A stretch of 64,000 bases of DNA from CALMEC01 sp963765105 (GTDB taxonomy: Bacteria > Actinomycetota > Thermoleophilia > Miltoncostaeales > Miltoncostaeaceae), in contig CAVXUW010000004.1 in assembly GCA_963765105.1 (NCBI GenBank), positions 930,001-994,000 of the forward strand, in the 5' to 3' direction. Of the stretch, positions 16,211 to 24,995 are shown piece by piece. Each line of letters opens with the position of its first letter. The stretch's first letter is position 1. The notes beneath the pieces were generated by a model. That model worked only from the letters and a program-made list of their open reading frames with translations, ran no database searches and was not told the DNA's origin. Both the position numbers and the translations under genes were made by a program.

Positions 16211-17287
16211 ATGGAACTTGGACTCGTAGGACTCGCAAACGCCGGAAAGACGGCGCTCTTCAACCTCATCACCGGTGATGAGGCGGAGGTTGCACCATAC
16301 CCATATTCGACCCGTGAACCCCGAAAAGGTGTTGCGGACGTACCCGATCCGCGGATCGACGCCATCGCCGATGCCCAGGACATTCCGCGTCGCGTCCCGG
16401 CGCAGGTGCAGGTGGTCGACATCGCCGGGCTCGCCGCCGGAGCTGGCCGAGGCGAAGGCGTGGGAGGACAGGCGCTGGGCCGGTTGCGCGAAGTTGACGC
16501 ACTGATCCACGTGGTTCGGGGCTTTGCGAACGCCGAGGTGGGCCATCCGTTGGAGCGGATCGACCCGGTGGCCGACGCGGAGGTTGTTGATCTCGAGTTG
16601 GCCTTTGCCGATCGAGAGCAGCTTGCGCGACGCGAGGAGAAGACGACGAAGTCTGCGCGCGCCGGCGACGCCACCGCCAAGGCGGAGCTCCTGGCCATCG
16701 CGGCGCTCGCCGCGGCCCTCGATGAGGGCCAACCTGCACGGACGGTCGACAACGAGGACGCACGGGCACTGGCGGCACAGATGGGACTACTCAGCGCCAA
16801 GCCGGTGCTCTACCTGATCAACACCGATGACCCGGGCGAGCCCCCGGATTCGCTGGCCGCGCACGCCACAGGTCAAGGTGCGCATGCGTTTGCGCTCCCG
16901 GTGGGTGTGGAGCTCGAGCTCGCCGCGATGGACCCGGACGAGGCACAGGAGTTCGCCTCCGATCTGGGGTTGGGCGATGAGCGCGGCGCACCCGCTCTGG
17001 TGGGCGCCGCCTACCGCCTCCTGGACCTCGTCACGATCTTTACCGGCTCCGGCCCGCCCGAAGCCCGTGCGTGGCCCGTTGCGCGCGGCACGCCCGCCGA
17101 CCGGGCCGCCGGCAAGATCCACTCCGACATGGAGCGCGGCTTCATCCGGGCCGAGGTCATCCCGTGGGACAAGCTCGTGGAATGTGGTTCGTTCGCAAAG
17201 GCTCGCGAGCAGGGCCTGGTACGCATGGAGGGCAAGGAGTACGTGGTGCAGGAGGGCGATGTGATGCAGATTCGGTTCAACGTCTGA
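16211..17287 (+). CDS. ychF: Redox-regulated ATPase/GTPase YchF (OLA1 family)
   Basis: A 358-residue TRAFAC-class P-loop protein that prefers ATP and binds ribosomes. G1 'GLANAGKTALFN', G3 'VVDIAGLAAGAG', the coiled-coil insert around residues 130-170, and the C-terminal TGS-like domain with 'RGFIRAEVIPWDKLVECGS' and 'KEYVVQEGDVMQIRFNV' are all present. Length is normal. ATG 16211; TAGCCT at 16195-16200 may be its -10 with a very short leader. Its stop overlaps the next start (TGATG). Confidence 0.96.
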   Translation: MELGLVGLANAGKTALFNLITGDEAEVAPYPYSTREPRKGVADVPDPRIDAIADAQDIPRRVPAQVQVVDIAGLAAGAGRGEGVGGQALGRLREVDALIHVVRGFANAEVGHPLERIDPVADAEVVDLELAFADREQLARREEKTTKSARAGDATAKAELLAIAALAAALDEGQPARTVDNEDARALAAQMGLLSAKPVLYLINTDDPGEPPDSLAAHATGQGAHAFALPVGVELELAAMDPDEAQEFASDLGLGDERGAPALVGAAYRLLDLVTIFTGSGPPEARAWPVARGTPADRAAGKIHSDMERGFIRAEVIPWDKLVECGSFAKAREQGLVRMEGKEYVVQEGDVMQIRFNV

Positions 17288-18357
17288 TGCGGATCCTCGT
17301 CACCGGAGCCTGCGGCGTCACGCCCCGGGCCATCGCCCGTGCCATTCGCGCAGGCACCCACCTGGCCGATGCCGAGCTCATCGGCACCGACGTTGGCGGC
17401 AACCTCTACCCGGTGTACGAAGGTCTGTACTCACGCATTCATTTTTGCCCTCATTCCCGTGACCCCGGGTACCGCGCGTTCATGCTCGACCTCATCGCTC
17501 GTGAAGCCATCGACGTCGCCGTCGTCGCACCCGAACTCGAGGTCCTGCACTGGGCACAGAGCCCGATGCCCATCCCGTGCCTGCTCCCCCCACCCCGGTT
17601 CGCGGAAATCGCGATCAACAAGGGCACGGTCTACGACGCACTGGCATCCACCGGCCTGGTTCCCGGGTTCGCCATCGTGCCGCGACAGGAGTTGCTCGAC
17701 GGCACCGCAGTGCTTCCCGCCCCGTGGCCCCTATGGGTGCGTGACTACGAACCCGGGTCATCCAGTGGCAAAGGAGCGCTTCTGGCGGAGAGCGCCGACG
17801 AGGCCGCCGCGTGGATCACCCTGAACTCCGGTATCGGCAGCTTCATGGTGGCGGAGTTTCTTCCCGGGAGGAACCTGGCGTGTCATCTGCTCTACCGTGA
17901 CGGCGAGCTCGTGAAGGTGGGCACGTACGAACGTCTGGAGTACTTCATGGGCCGCACCGTCGTCTCCGGAGTGACCGGCAACATCTCCCGTGGCGCGCTG
18001 GTCAACACGCCCGACGCCGAAGATGCCGCCGACCGTGCCGTCCGTGCTATCTGTGACGCGACAGGCGAGGCAATGACCGGCCTCGTGGCCGTCGACCTCA
18101 GAGAGGACGCGGACGGGCGCCCGATGGTCACCGAGATCAACCTGCGCCATGTGGCCGCCACATGGGCCTTCGCAAGCGCGGGTCACAACATGGTGGAGGC
18201 ACAAATCTTGACCGCGCTCGGTCGCCACGACGAGATCGGGCCCGAACGCATGAAATTCCCGGCCGGCAACGCCATTCTGCGCGACATCGATGGAACGCCG
18301 ATCTGGGTTGCCGATGTGCTCACCCCCGCAGTCGGCGACACCGTCCCAGGGAGCTGA
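17287..18357 (+). CDS. ATP-grasp protein, carbamoyl-phosphate-synthase-like ligase
   Basis: A 356-residue ATP-grasp enzyme. The N-terminal fold starts 'RILVTGACGVTPRAIARAI', the glycine-rich loop is 'EPGSSSGKGALLAES', and the Mg-binding end 'GRPMVTEINLRHVA' keeps the Glu-x-Asn pair, so it should be catalytically competent. ATP-grasp enzymes ligate a carboxylate to an amine or thiol through an acyl phosphate. The substrate is unknown. It is translationally coupled to ychF (TGATG) and followed one base later by comB, which suggests a shared pathway with the sulfolactate-phosphatase-like protein. Confidence 0.85.
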   Translation: MRILVTGACGVTPRAIARAIRAGTHLADAELIGTDVGGNLYPVYEGLYSRIHFCPHSRDPGYRAFMLDLIAREAIDVAVVAPELEVLHWAQSPMPIPCLLPPPRFAEIAINKGTVYDALASTGLVPGFAIVPRQELLDGTAVLPAPWPLWVRDYEPGSSSGKGALLAESADEAAAWITLNSGIGSFMVAEFLPGRNLACHLLYRDGELVKVGTYERLEYFMGRTVVSGVTGNISRGALVNTPDAEDAADRAVRAICDATGEAMTGLVAVDLREDADGRPMVTEINLRHVAATWAFASAGHNMVEAQILTALGRHDEIGPERMKFPAGNAILRDIDGTPIWVADVLTPAVGDTVPGS

Positions 18358-18358
18358 C

Positions 18359-19048
18359 GTGCCGCGCGTAACCCTGACGGTTGGCGCCGAGGGAGCCGCC
18401 GCCGCATCTGACCGGGGCGATGTTGTGGTGATCGTGGATGCGCTACGTGCCAGCACGACCATCGTGGCGGCACTCGCCGCCGGAATACGATCCGTGCGCC
18501 CCGTCGCCACCCCTGAGGAGTGCGTGGGGGAGGTCACTGCCGGAGAGCGCGACGGGGTGAAGCTTCCCGGATGCGATCTCGACAACTCCCCCACAAGCGT
18601 CGCCAACACCGCGTTTACCGGGAAGGATCTGGTGCTGACCACCACCAACGGGACGCGCTGCATCCTTGCCGGTGCCGAGAACCGTGACGCCACCGTCCTC
18701 GTGGGCGCCCTCGTGAATGCGACGGCCGTTGGCCACGCCGCGGCCCGGATCGCGCGGGACCGTAACGGCGGGGTGAGCATCGTCATTGCCGGTAACGCCC
18801 ACCGTCCGTCTCCCGAAGACCACATCGCGGCCACGGCGATCGCCGACGCCATGGACGACGTAGCGCTGGACGGCGCCGAACATGCCCTGCGCGTCGTCGA
18901 TGCCGAGGAAGCCTTCCTTCAGAGCGAAGCCGGTGTGAGCCTCACAGCGATGGGTCGCCGTGGCGATGTCATCGCGTGTGCTCAGGTCGACGAGTTCTCG
19001 GTCGTGCCGATCCTGCGCAACGGATCACTGGTTCCGCACACCGCTTAA
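18359..19048 (+). CDS. comB: 2-phosphosulfolactate phosphatase (ComB) family protein
   Basis: A 229-residue protein. 'VVVIVDALRASTTIVAALAA', 'DLDNSPTS', 'LVLTTTNGTRCILAG' and 'DVIACAQVDEFSVVPIL' match the ComB family, Mg-dependent phosphatases known from archaeal coenzyme M synthesis. Bacterial homologues are widespread where coenzyme M is not, and their substrate is mostly untested. GTG 18359 lies directly after the ATP-grasp stop. A bidirectional terminator hairpin follows. Confidence 0.88.
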   Translation: MPRVTLTVGAEGAAAASDRGDVVVIVDALRASTTIVAALAAGIRSVRPVATPEECVGEVTAGERDGVKLPGCDLDNSPTSVANTAFTGKDLVLTTTNGTRCILAGAENRDATVLVGALVNATAVGHAAARIARDRNGGVSIVIAGNAHRPSPEDHIAATAIADAMDDVALDGAEHALRVVDAEEAFLQSEAGVSLTAMGRRGDVIACAQVDEFSVVPILRNGSLVPHTA

Positions 19049-19052
19049 CGAC

Positions 19053-19076
19053 GTTGGGCCCCGAGGAGGGCCCAAC
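19053..19076. terminator. Hairpin between convergent genes
   Basis: GTTGGGCCC and GGGCCCAAC form a perfect nine-pair stem around a six-base loop. It sits between comB and the convergent Asp-rich gene and could end transcription from both sides. Confidence 0.7.
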
Positions 19077-19102
19077 CGAGAACGCGTCGTAGGCGGCGAC
19101 CG

Positions 19103-19735
19103 CTACTCGTCGCGGTCGAGGGTCCCGTCGTTGTCGTCGTCGTTGTCACGCGGGTTGGCAACACCATCGTTGTCGCGGTCCCGATCACGACGATCTTTGG
19201 TGCCATCGTTATCGTCGTCGTCATCGCGGCGGTCCTTGATGCCGTCGTTGTCGTCGTCGTTGTCGCGGGCGTCACGCACGCCATCGCCATCATCGTCACG
19301 ATCGGTCCTGCTCGACACACCATCGTTGTCGAGGTCCTTGTCTGCCGGGTCGAGGACGCAGTCGTCGTCGTCGTCGGTGTCCTTGGTGTCGACCGTTCCA
19401 TCGTTGTCATGGTCACGATCGCTGCGGTCATCGACGGAGTCGTTGTCATCGTCGTGGTCGTCGCGATCCCTGATGCCGTCGTTGTCGTCGTCGAAGTCGC
19501 GACCGTCGGGGGTCGTGTCGCCGTCGTCGTCGTCATCGTCGCCGTCGTGACGACCATCGTGGTCGTCGTCGTCGCACTCCTCGTTGTCGTTGTCGTCGTT
19601 CGACGCGCTCAGCGTGGTTCCCGACGTCGTGGCCGTCGCGGTTGACCCGGTGATCAGAGCAAACGCCCCCGCGAGAAGGAGTGCCAGAAGCGCGGCGGAA
19701 ACAACGTTGCGCCGAAGAATGGTCAGGATGCTCAT
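19103..19735 (-). CDS. Secreted Asp-rich protein with thrombospondin type 3-like calcium repeats
   Basis: A 210-residue protein. Residues 1-36 are a signal peptide ('SAALLALLLAGAFALITG'). The rest is about ten copies of a 12-13 residue unit of the form D-x-D-N-D-G-x-x-D, as in 'DDDNDGIKDRRD' and 'DLDNDGVSSRTD', the calcium-binding consensus of thrombospondin type 3 and dockerin-like repeats. The chain ends directly after the last repeat with no anchor. It probably binds calcium outside the cell. ATG 19735 is chosen because the signal peptide begins there; GTG 19777 would add 14 residues. Confidence 0.8.
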   Translation of the reverse strand: MSILTILRRNVVSAALLALLLAGAFALITGSTATATTSGTTLSASNDDNDNEECDDDDHDGRHDGDDDDDDGDTTPDGRDFDDDNDGIRDRDDHDDDNDSVDDRSDRDHDNDGTVDTKDTDDDDDCVLDPADKDLDNDGVSSRTDRDDDGDGVRDARDNDDDNDGIKDRRDDDDDNDGTKDRRDRDRDNDGVANPRDNDDDNDGTLDRDE

Positions 19736-19841
19736 GCGACTCCGATCGGATCGTGGAAATGGCTCTGTCTGTACCACGATGCGGGAGAGCCTTCCTTACG
19801 CGCATCCGTGAGGCACTTATCGACCAAACGGCGTGTGGACG

Positions 19842-20714
19842 CTAGTCGTCGACCGGTCCCCCGCCCTCCAGCCGGCTCTTTACGGCCGTCTCCAGCGTGT
19901 TGGTTCGCCAGAGGGCCAGCGCCTCGGGGCTTGCAGCCTGCGGCGATTGGCCGGCAGGTGGGCCGTGGTGCCAACCCACGGCGTGGAGCAGAGGCAGGCG
20001 CACGTCCGGGGTAAGCCCACTACGCCGCGCGGCCGTATCGACGATCTCATGCCCGATCGCCAGGTGCCCGAGAAGACGCCCCTCATCGGTGAGTTCAAAC
20101 GTCGCACCCAACCGCCACGCGCCGATGTGACCAACGTCGTGTACGAGCGCCGCCGCCACCAGCAGCCCAGCATCAACGCGGGGGTGCCATTGGCAGAGGG
20201 TCTGCGCAAGAGATGCCACCCCCACCGTGTGCTCAAGCAGGCCGCCCTGGTAGGCGTGGTGGCCCGAGCGGGTACACGGGGCCGTCAACCAGCCCGGGGC
20301 AAGAGTTGCGTCCTCCAGGATGCCCCGAGCAAGATCGCGAAGCCCGGGGTGCTCAACCTCCTCCGCAAGGTGGAGCGCAAAGCCCATGAGCTCATCCGGC
20401 GGACGGTGACTTCGGGGCAAGAGCTCCTCCGCTGCAACCTCATCCCCGGCAGGACGGATATGGCGTACCCGAACGGCGGGCTTGCCCTGTCGTGCGATGA
20501 CCTGCCCGGCCACGCGCACACGGTCGCCCGTCTCGAACTGCTCCGCAAAGAAATCGGGTTGGTCGAAGACGTACGCGCCGATGGCCCCGGACGCGTCGGC
20601 CAGCGTCAACGCAAGAAACGGATCACCTTGGCGTGAGAGTCGCCGCTCCTTGCGACGTACCGCGTACACGCCCTCGACCGGTTGGCCCACTTCCAGGGCG
20701 GCGATCTGGCTCAT
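19842..20714 (-). CDS. OB-fold plus HD-domain 3'-5' exoribonuclease/exonuclease, YhaM-like
   Basis: A 290-residue protein. Residues 5-95 look like an OB-fold nucleic-acid-binding domain ('EGVYAVRRKERRLSRQGDPF', 'GDRVRVAGQV'). The HD domain follows with 'HHAYQGGLLEHTVGVA', 'AALVHDVGHIGAWR' and 'GHEIVD', containing the metal-binding His and His-Asp. YhaM-type enzymes trim RNA and DNA from the 3' end. ATG 20714 overlaps the uvrD stop (ATGA), so it is produced with the helicase-nuclease and may act with it. Confidence 0.85.
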   Translation of the reverse strand: MSQIAALEVGQPVEGVYAVRRKERRLSRQGDPFLALTLADASGAIGAYVFDQPDFFAEQFETGDRVRVAGQVIARQGKPAVRVRHIRPAGDEVAAEELLPRSHRPPDELMGFALHLAEEVEHPGLRDLARGILEDATLAPGWLTAPCTRSGHHAYQGGLLEHTVGVASLAQTLCQWHPRVDAGLLVAAALVHDVGHIGAWRLGATFELTDEGRLLGHLAIGHEIVDTAARRSGLTPDVRLPLLHAVGWHHGPPAGQSPQAASPEALALWRTNTLETAVKSRLEGGGPVDD

Positions 20715-23662
20715 CGGTCCCTCGCCGGGCACAGCATTTGGTAGTCGCACGAGCTGCAGTGCCATCCGGGCCGGGGCTCGAACCGGCCGGACGCGGCCTC
20801 ATCCGCCAAGCGCTCGGCGTCGGCCACAAGAGCTGCTCGTTCGGCCGGGTCGGGGTCAAAAACGCGGGTCTCGCCATCGAGGATGTGCTCCAGCCGCGCA
20901 CCGTGGATCTTCGCACCGTTGACGCTGGCGGCCTCCACATAGAGCGCCAGCACGATGTCCTCGTCACCAGCGCCGCTGACGACGGGAGGACGTCCCGTCT
21001 TGTAGTCGATGAGGAGAAACCCGCCGCTGGGATGGCGGTCGATGCGATCCACCCGGCCGCGAACCGTGTGACGTCCCAGCGGCAGCGTGAAGCGGCGCTC
21101 CACACCGGCGATTGCCGTCCCCGTTGCCGTGATGCGGGCGTGGTAGGCGGGAAGGTGTTCGCGACCACGTCGCAGGGCCTGCTCGCCCTCCGGGGTGGTG
21201 CTGACACCCAACCGATCGAGCTCCGCCGCGAAACGCTGAACGAGCGCCTCGCCGTCGCCGCCCGAACCGCCCGGGCGGTAATGCGCCTCGAGCGCCAGGT
21301 GGGCAGCCGTTCCAATCTTGCCGCCCGGACGGTCGCGCTGCGGAATGCGGTCGATGCGCGCGTACTTGTAGCGCAGCGGGCACGTGCGGTAGGTCTGCAG
21401 ATCGCTGGGCGAGATATCGATGGACGGCGGTGCGCTGGGCGCCGAGACAAGCGGCTCAGGAGCAGCCGTTGGGACAAGGGCACGCGCGCGAACGCCGATC
21501 AACTCCTGCAGCGCTTCCTGCGCCGCATCGACAAGGGCCGAGGCACCGTCCGAGTTGGTGGCAAGGGCGGAAGCAGCCGCACGGCCGGCTTCCTCGAGTC
21601 GCGCGCGAGCCACCGCGATGTCGGCCAAAATCGGCCCGTCGGGGCTCTCACCAACGCGATCGGCCTGTGCCCCGTCCACGGCTTCGCGGGCTTCATCGAA
21701 GAACATCGAGGGCCGCTGACGCGTGCGCTCCCCCGCGTCGTAGGTGCTGAGAATGAGATGCCGCCGCGCCCGAGTGAGGGCGACATAGGTAAGGCGGCGT
21801 TTTTCGTCGATGTGCGCGTCGCGCCCCCGCTGGATGGTCTCGGGCAGAAGCTCATCAGGGATATCGGGGCCCCGACGGTCGCGACCGGGCATGCGTGAGG
21901 CGACGAGACCCACCACGAACACCGCGTCGAACTCGAGCCCCTTTGACTGATGAATCGTCGAGACCTGAACACCCGCTCGCTCCCGCGGCCGGTCGAGGCG
22001 ACCGCGGTGCCCCACGTCGGACAGGCCCATGAGTTGTCGCACCAGCCCGGCAGGTGTGAGGTCGCCGTCGCGGCGAGCAAGGTCAGTGGCGAGACGCTCC
22101 AAAGCCGAGAGGCCGGCAAGACGGGCCGCCCCCTCCGCCCCGCCGATCGACAGGGCCCGCAGTCGCAGACCCGCACGGTCGATGACCTCGCGAACGACGT
22201 CGATCGTGGGGCCGGTCATGATGGGCCCCACCTCACTGAGGCGGGCGGCAAATGGTGACGTGCCGCGTTCGGCCACCGTGAGGAGCGCCCCCGTAGCCGT
22301 CGTGCCGCCAGCACGGGCCGACGCCACGGCGTCGACACTCTCGCCCCACGGGAGGTTCAGATCCGGGTCGGCGACAAGGCGCAGATGGGCCTGGGCATCG
22401 TCGGGATCGGCCAGCACCCGCAGCCACGCCAGCGCCTCGCGCACCTCGCGCCGCTCGAACACGCCAAGCCCACCGTGCACTTGGTGGGGGATGCCCGCAG
22501 CCTCGAGGGCACGCACCATGGCCGGCGCCTCTGTACGCACCGAGTCCATGAGGATGGCCTGCTCCTCGAGGGCAATGCCCTCGTCGCCGACGAGCCGACG
22601 GATCTCTTCGGCGATGGCACGGGCTTGCCCATCCTCGTCCGGCGCCACCCAAAACCGCGGCAACGGCCCCGCCGCATCGGGAAGCGCGCTGAGGCGCTTG
22701 TCAGCCCGCTCGGACACCCGTACCACGACGGCGTGCGCGGCATCGAGGATGGACTGCGTGGAGCGGTGGTTCAGCTCCAGGCGAATCTCGTTGCGTTTCG
22801 GGTACCGCGCTCGGAAGTCGGCAATGTTCTTTGTGGATGCCCCCCGAAAGCGATAGATGCCCTGGTCGTCGTCGCCGACGGCAACGACGCTCTGGGCGGT
22901 GTCGGCCATGAGGTAGAGCAACTGCGACTGCGCGTGGTCGGTGTCCTGAAACTCGTCGACCATTACGTGACGAACCGTCTCGCGAAGAGCGCTCAGACGG
23001 TCGGCGTTGTTTCGCAGCAGATGAACCGACCGGACGATTGCCTCACCGAAGTCCACAAGCCCGGCCTCCGCCAGCCAGCGGTCGTGCGCGGAGTAGGCAC
23101 GCGCAAACTCGAGGTCACGGAGACGTTCACGCCGCTGCTTGCGGTCGGTGGCGTTCTGCAGGGCAAGGTCGGCAAAGCGCACGAAGTCATCGGCCGACAC
23201 CAGCTCGTTCTTGCAGCGCTCGATCCGGCGGATGATGTCGCCCACCACGCGGCCCGGATCGCCCCGCAAGTCGTGCGCCACCAGGTCGAGCTCACCGATG
23301 CGGTCCAGAAGCAAAAGGGCCCGTTCCTCCTCGGTCGCCCAGACGGCGGGAGGAAGCAGGCCGTGCTCCACCCCGTGGATTCGGGCGATCTCACCGGCAA
23401 ACGAATGGAATGTCATCACGCGAAGCGTTTCGTGGGCACGTCCCAGGAGGGCCTCGGCCCGAACACGGAGCTCCTCCGCCGCCTGGGCGCTGAACGTGAG
23501 CGCCACGATCTGGCTGGGTTCGGCTCCACCGTCCACCAGCCACGCAAGCCGGTGGGTCAGAACGCGGGTCTTGCCGGCCCCGGCGCCGGCCACGACCAGG
23601 AGCGGTCCGGCGGGATGCGTGACAGCGTCGCGTTGCTGAGGTGTTAGGCCATCGAGAACCAC
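20711..23662 (-). CDS. UvrD/Rep-like helicase fused to PD-(D/E)XK nuclease with Fe-S cysteines
   Basis: A 983-residue superfamily 1 helicase-nuclease. Helicase motifs: 'VVAGAGAGKTRVL' (Walker A, near residue 25), 'ALTFSAQAAEELRVR', 'VMVDEFQDTDHAQ', 'VGDDDQGIYRFRGA', 'QVSTIHQSKGLEFDAVFVVG' (split here as VSTIHQSKGLEF and onward) and 'LTYVALTRARRHL'. The nuclease part at 770-983 has 'HLALEAHY', 'RGRVDRIDRHPSGG' and 'LLIDYKTGR', framed by 'TCPLRYKY' and 'CSSCDYQMLC', the four-cysteine iron-sulfur arrangement of AddB/AdnB-like nucleases. Likely role is processing of DNA ends in repair. GTG 23662 has a leaderless-type promoter. Confidence 0.93.
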   Translation of the reverse strand: MVLDGLTPQQRDAVTHPAGPLLVVAGAGAGKTRVLTHRLAWLVDGGAEPSQIVALTFSAQAAEELRVRAEALLGRAHETLRVMTFHSFAGEIARIHGVEHGLLPPAVWATEEERALLLLDRIGELDLVAHDLRGDPGRVVGDIIRRIERCKNELVSADDFVRFADLALQNATDRKQRRERLRDLEFARAYSAHDRWLAEAGLVDFGEAIVRSVHLLRNNADRLSALRETVRHVMVDEFQDTDHAQSQLLYLMADTAQSVVAVGDDDQGIYRFRGASTKNIADFRARYPKRNEIRLELNHRSTQSILDAAHAVVVRVSERADKRLSALPDAAGPLPRFWVAPDEDGQARAIAEEIRRLVGDEGIALEEQAILMDSVRTEAPAMVRALEAAGIPHQVHGGLGVFERREVREALAWLRVLADPDDAQAHLRLVADPDLNLPWGESVDAVASARAGGTTATGALLTVAERGTSPFAARLSEVGPIMTGPTIDVVREVIDRAGLRLRALSIGGAEGAARLAGLSALERLATDLARRDGDLTPAGLVRQLMGLSDVGHRGRLDRPRERAGVQVSTIHQSKGLEFDAVFVVGLVASRMPGRDRRGPDIPDELLPETIQRGRDAHIDEKRRLTYVALTRARRHLILSTYDAGERTRQRPSMFFDEAREAVDGAQADRVGESPDGPILADIAVARARLEEAGRAAASALATNSDGASALVDAAQEALQELIGVRARALVPTAAPEPLVSAPSAPPSIDISPSDLQTYRTCPLRYKYARIDRIPQRDRPGGKIGTAAHLALEAHYRPGGSGGDGEALVQRFAAELDRLGVSTTPEGEQALRRGREHLPAYHARITATGTAIAGVERRFTLPLGRHTVRGRVDRIDRHPSGGFLLIDYKTGRPPVVSGAGDEDIVLALYVEAASVNGAKIHGARLEHILDGETRVFDPDPAERAALVADAERLADEAASGRFEPRPGWHCSSCDYQMLCPARDR

Positions 23663-23668
23663 GCCCCG

Positions 23669-23674
23669 ATCGTA
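23669..23674 (-). promoter_or_regulatory. Leaderless-type -10 element TACGAT for the UvrD gene
   Basis: On the minus strand TACGAT is followed by six bases and GTG 23662. The divergent DUF1015 gene carries an identical TACGAT with the same spacing 113 bp away. Confidence 0.5.
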
Positions 23675-23762
23675 CGCGCATTTGCGGACGAGGCGCCACA
23701 GCGGCCGGCCCGATTGGCCGCACGCAAACGTCGATTTGGAGACCCGGGGCGTGAGCCGTCGG

Positions 23763-23768
23763 TACGAT
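23763..23768 (+). promoter_or_regulatory. Leaderless-type -10 element TACGAT for the DUF1015 gene
   Basis: TACGAT ends six bases before GTG 23775; no Shine-Dalgarno is present. This decides the start over an upstream in-frame ATG at 23682. Confidence 0.5.
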
Positions 23769-23774
23769 GGGGTT

Positions 23775-24983
23775 GTGGCCCGCGTTCAACCCTTCCCCGC
23801 ACTGCGATACGACCCGTCCGCCGGCCATCTCGGCGACCTGGTCTGTCCACCCTACGACGTCATCGATGCCAGCGAACGCGCCGTGCTGCAATCGGCAAGC
23901 CCCTACAACGCGGTGCATCTGGAGCTGCCCGACCCACCGTATGAGCAGGTGGGAGCCCTCATCGCAGAGTGGGTTTCGGCCGGAGCGCTGCGCCGGGCCG
24001 AGCGGCCGGGATTGGTAGCCTGGACTCAGACCTTCCACCTCGATGACGGTTCCCAACACGAACGCAAGGTCATCCTGGCCACCGTGGGTGTGGAGCCGTA
24101 CAGCGCCCGCGTTGTGCGCCCCCACGAACGCACCCACGCCGGGCCGAAGGAAGATCGACTGAAGCTGCTCTACGGGGCGGGTCATCAGGTCTCTCCGGTC
24201 TACGGCATCTACCCCGACTCGGCCGGCGACGTGTGGGCGGCGACTCAGGTGGCCGGCGCACCCGATGCCGAGCTGACGAGTAGCGACGGCACTGTGAGCC
24301 GTGTGTGGTGGATCGACGACCCCACGGTGCTCGCTGCGGTGGAGGCGGCGATGGCCGACCGGTGGATCCTCATCGCCGACGGGCATCATCGATACGAAAC
24401 CGCTGTGCGCTACCAAGAGGAACGCCGGGCCGCCGGCGATGGCGACGGCCCGCACGATTTCGTGATGATGGGGCTCACCTCACTGGACGACCCGGGACTC
24501 GTGGTGCTTCCCACTCATCGCGTGTTGTCCGAATGGCCCGCGGGCATCGCCGAGGGCTTTGACGTGATCCCTGTTGCCGGGCTCGACGAACTGCGCACAC
24601 GGCTGGCGGCGACTTCGCCGGATTCTCCGGCGTTTGGCCTGGTCACTTCAGGAGGGTCGGCCATCCTCACGGCCCCTGCCGGCAGCGACGCCTCACCCGC
24701 CGCCCAACTCGACGTCGCAGTACTGGAGCAGAGGATCCTGCTGCCGGCATTTGGTGAGGACCAGGCGGCGCTCACCGCCCGCGGGGTGCTGAGCTACGTG
24801 AAGGACACCGCCGAGGCGTACGAGCTCGGCCGCACCGGCGGTGCCGCGGCCGTGCTGATCCTCCGCCCCATGGCCAAGAGCGCGGTGCAGGACGTGGCCG
24901 AGGCCGGCGAGACGATGCCGCAGAAATCCACCTACTTCTTTCCCAAGCTCCTCACCGGCGTTGCCTTTCACGCCCTCCGCTAA
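23775..24983 (+). CDS. DUF1015 family protein
   Basis: A 402-residue soluble protein of the DUF1015 family. Diagnostic stretches are 'FPALRYDPSAGHLGDLVCPP', 'YDVIDASERAVL', 'VRPHERTHAGPKEDRL' and 'WILIADGHHRYETAVRYQ'. The function is unknown; the conserved 'DGHHRYETA' with adjacent histidines hints at a phosphotransfer or nucleotide reaction. GTG 23775 follows a leaderless-type -10. The MOSC gene begins 13 bases after the stop and is probably co-transcribed. Confidence 0.92.
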   Translation: MARVQPFPALRYDPSAGHLGDLVCPPYDVIDASERAVLQSASPYNAVHLELPDPPYEQVGALIAEWVSAGALRRAERPGLVAWTQTFHLDDGSQHERKVILATVGVEPYSARVVRPHERTHAGPKEDRLKLLYGAGHQVSPVYGIYPDSAGDVWAATQVAGAPDAELTSSDGTVSRVWWIDDPTVLAAVEAAMADRWILIADGHHRYETAVRYQEERRAAGDGDGPHDFVMMGLTSLDDPGLVVLPTHRVLSEWPAGIAEGFDVIPVAGLDELRTRLAATSPDSPAFGLVTSGGSAILTAPAGSDASPAAQLDVAVLEQRILLPAFGEDQAALTARGVLSYVKDTAEAYELGRTGGAAAVLILRPMAKSAVQDVAEAGETMPQKSTYFFPKLLTGVAFHALR

Positions 24984-24995
24984 CGTAGGCAGACG

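Noticed and set aside
20633..23647. Two frames of about 420 codons on the plus strand
   Set aside because: Both lie opposite the UvrD-nuclease gene and show no protein motif; the minus-strand gene has complete helicase and nuclease motifs.
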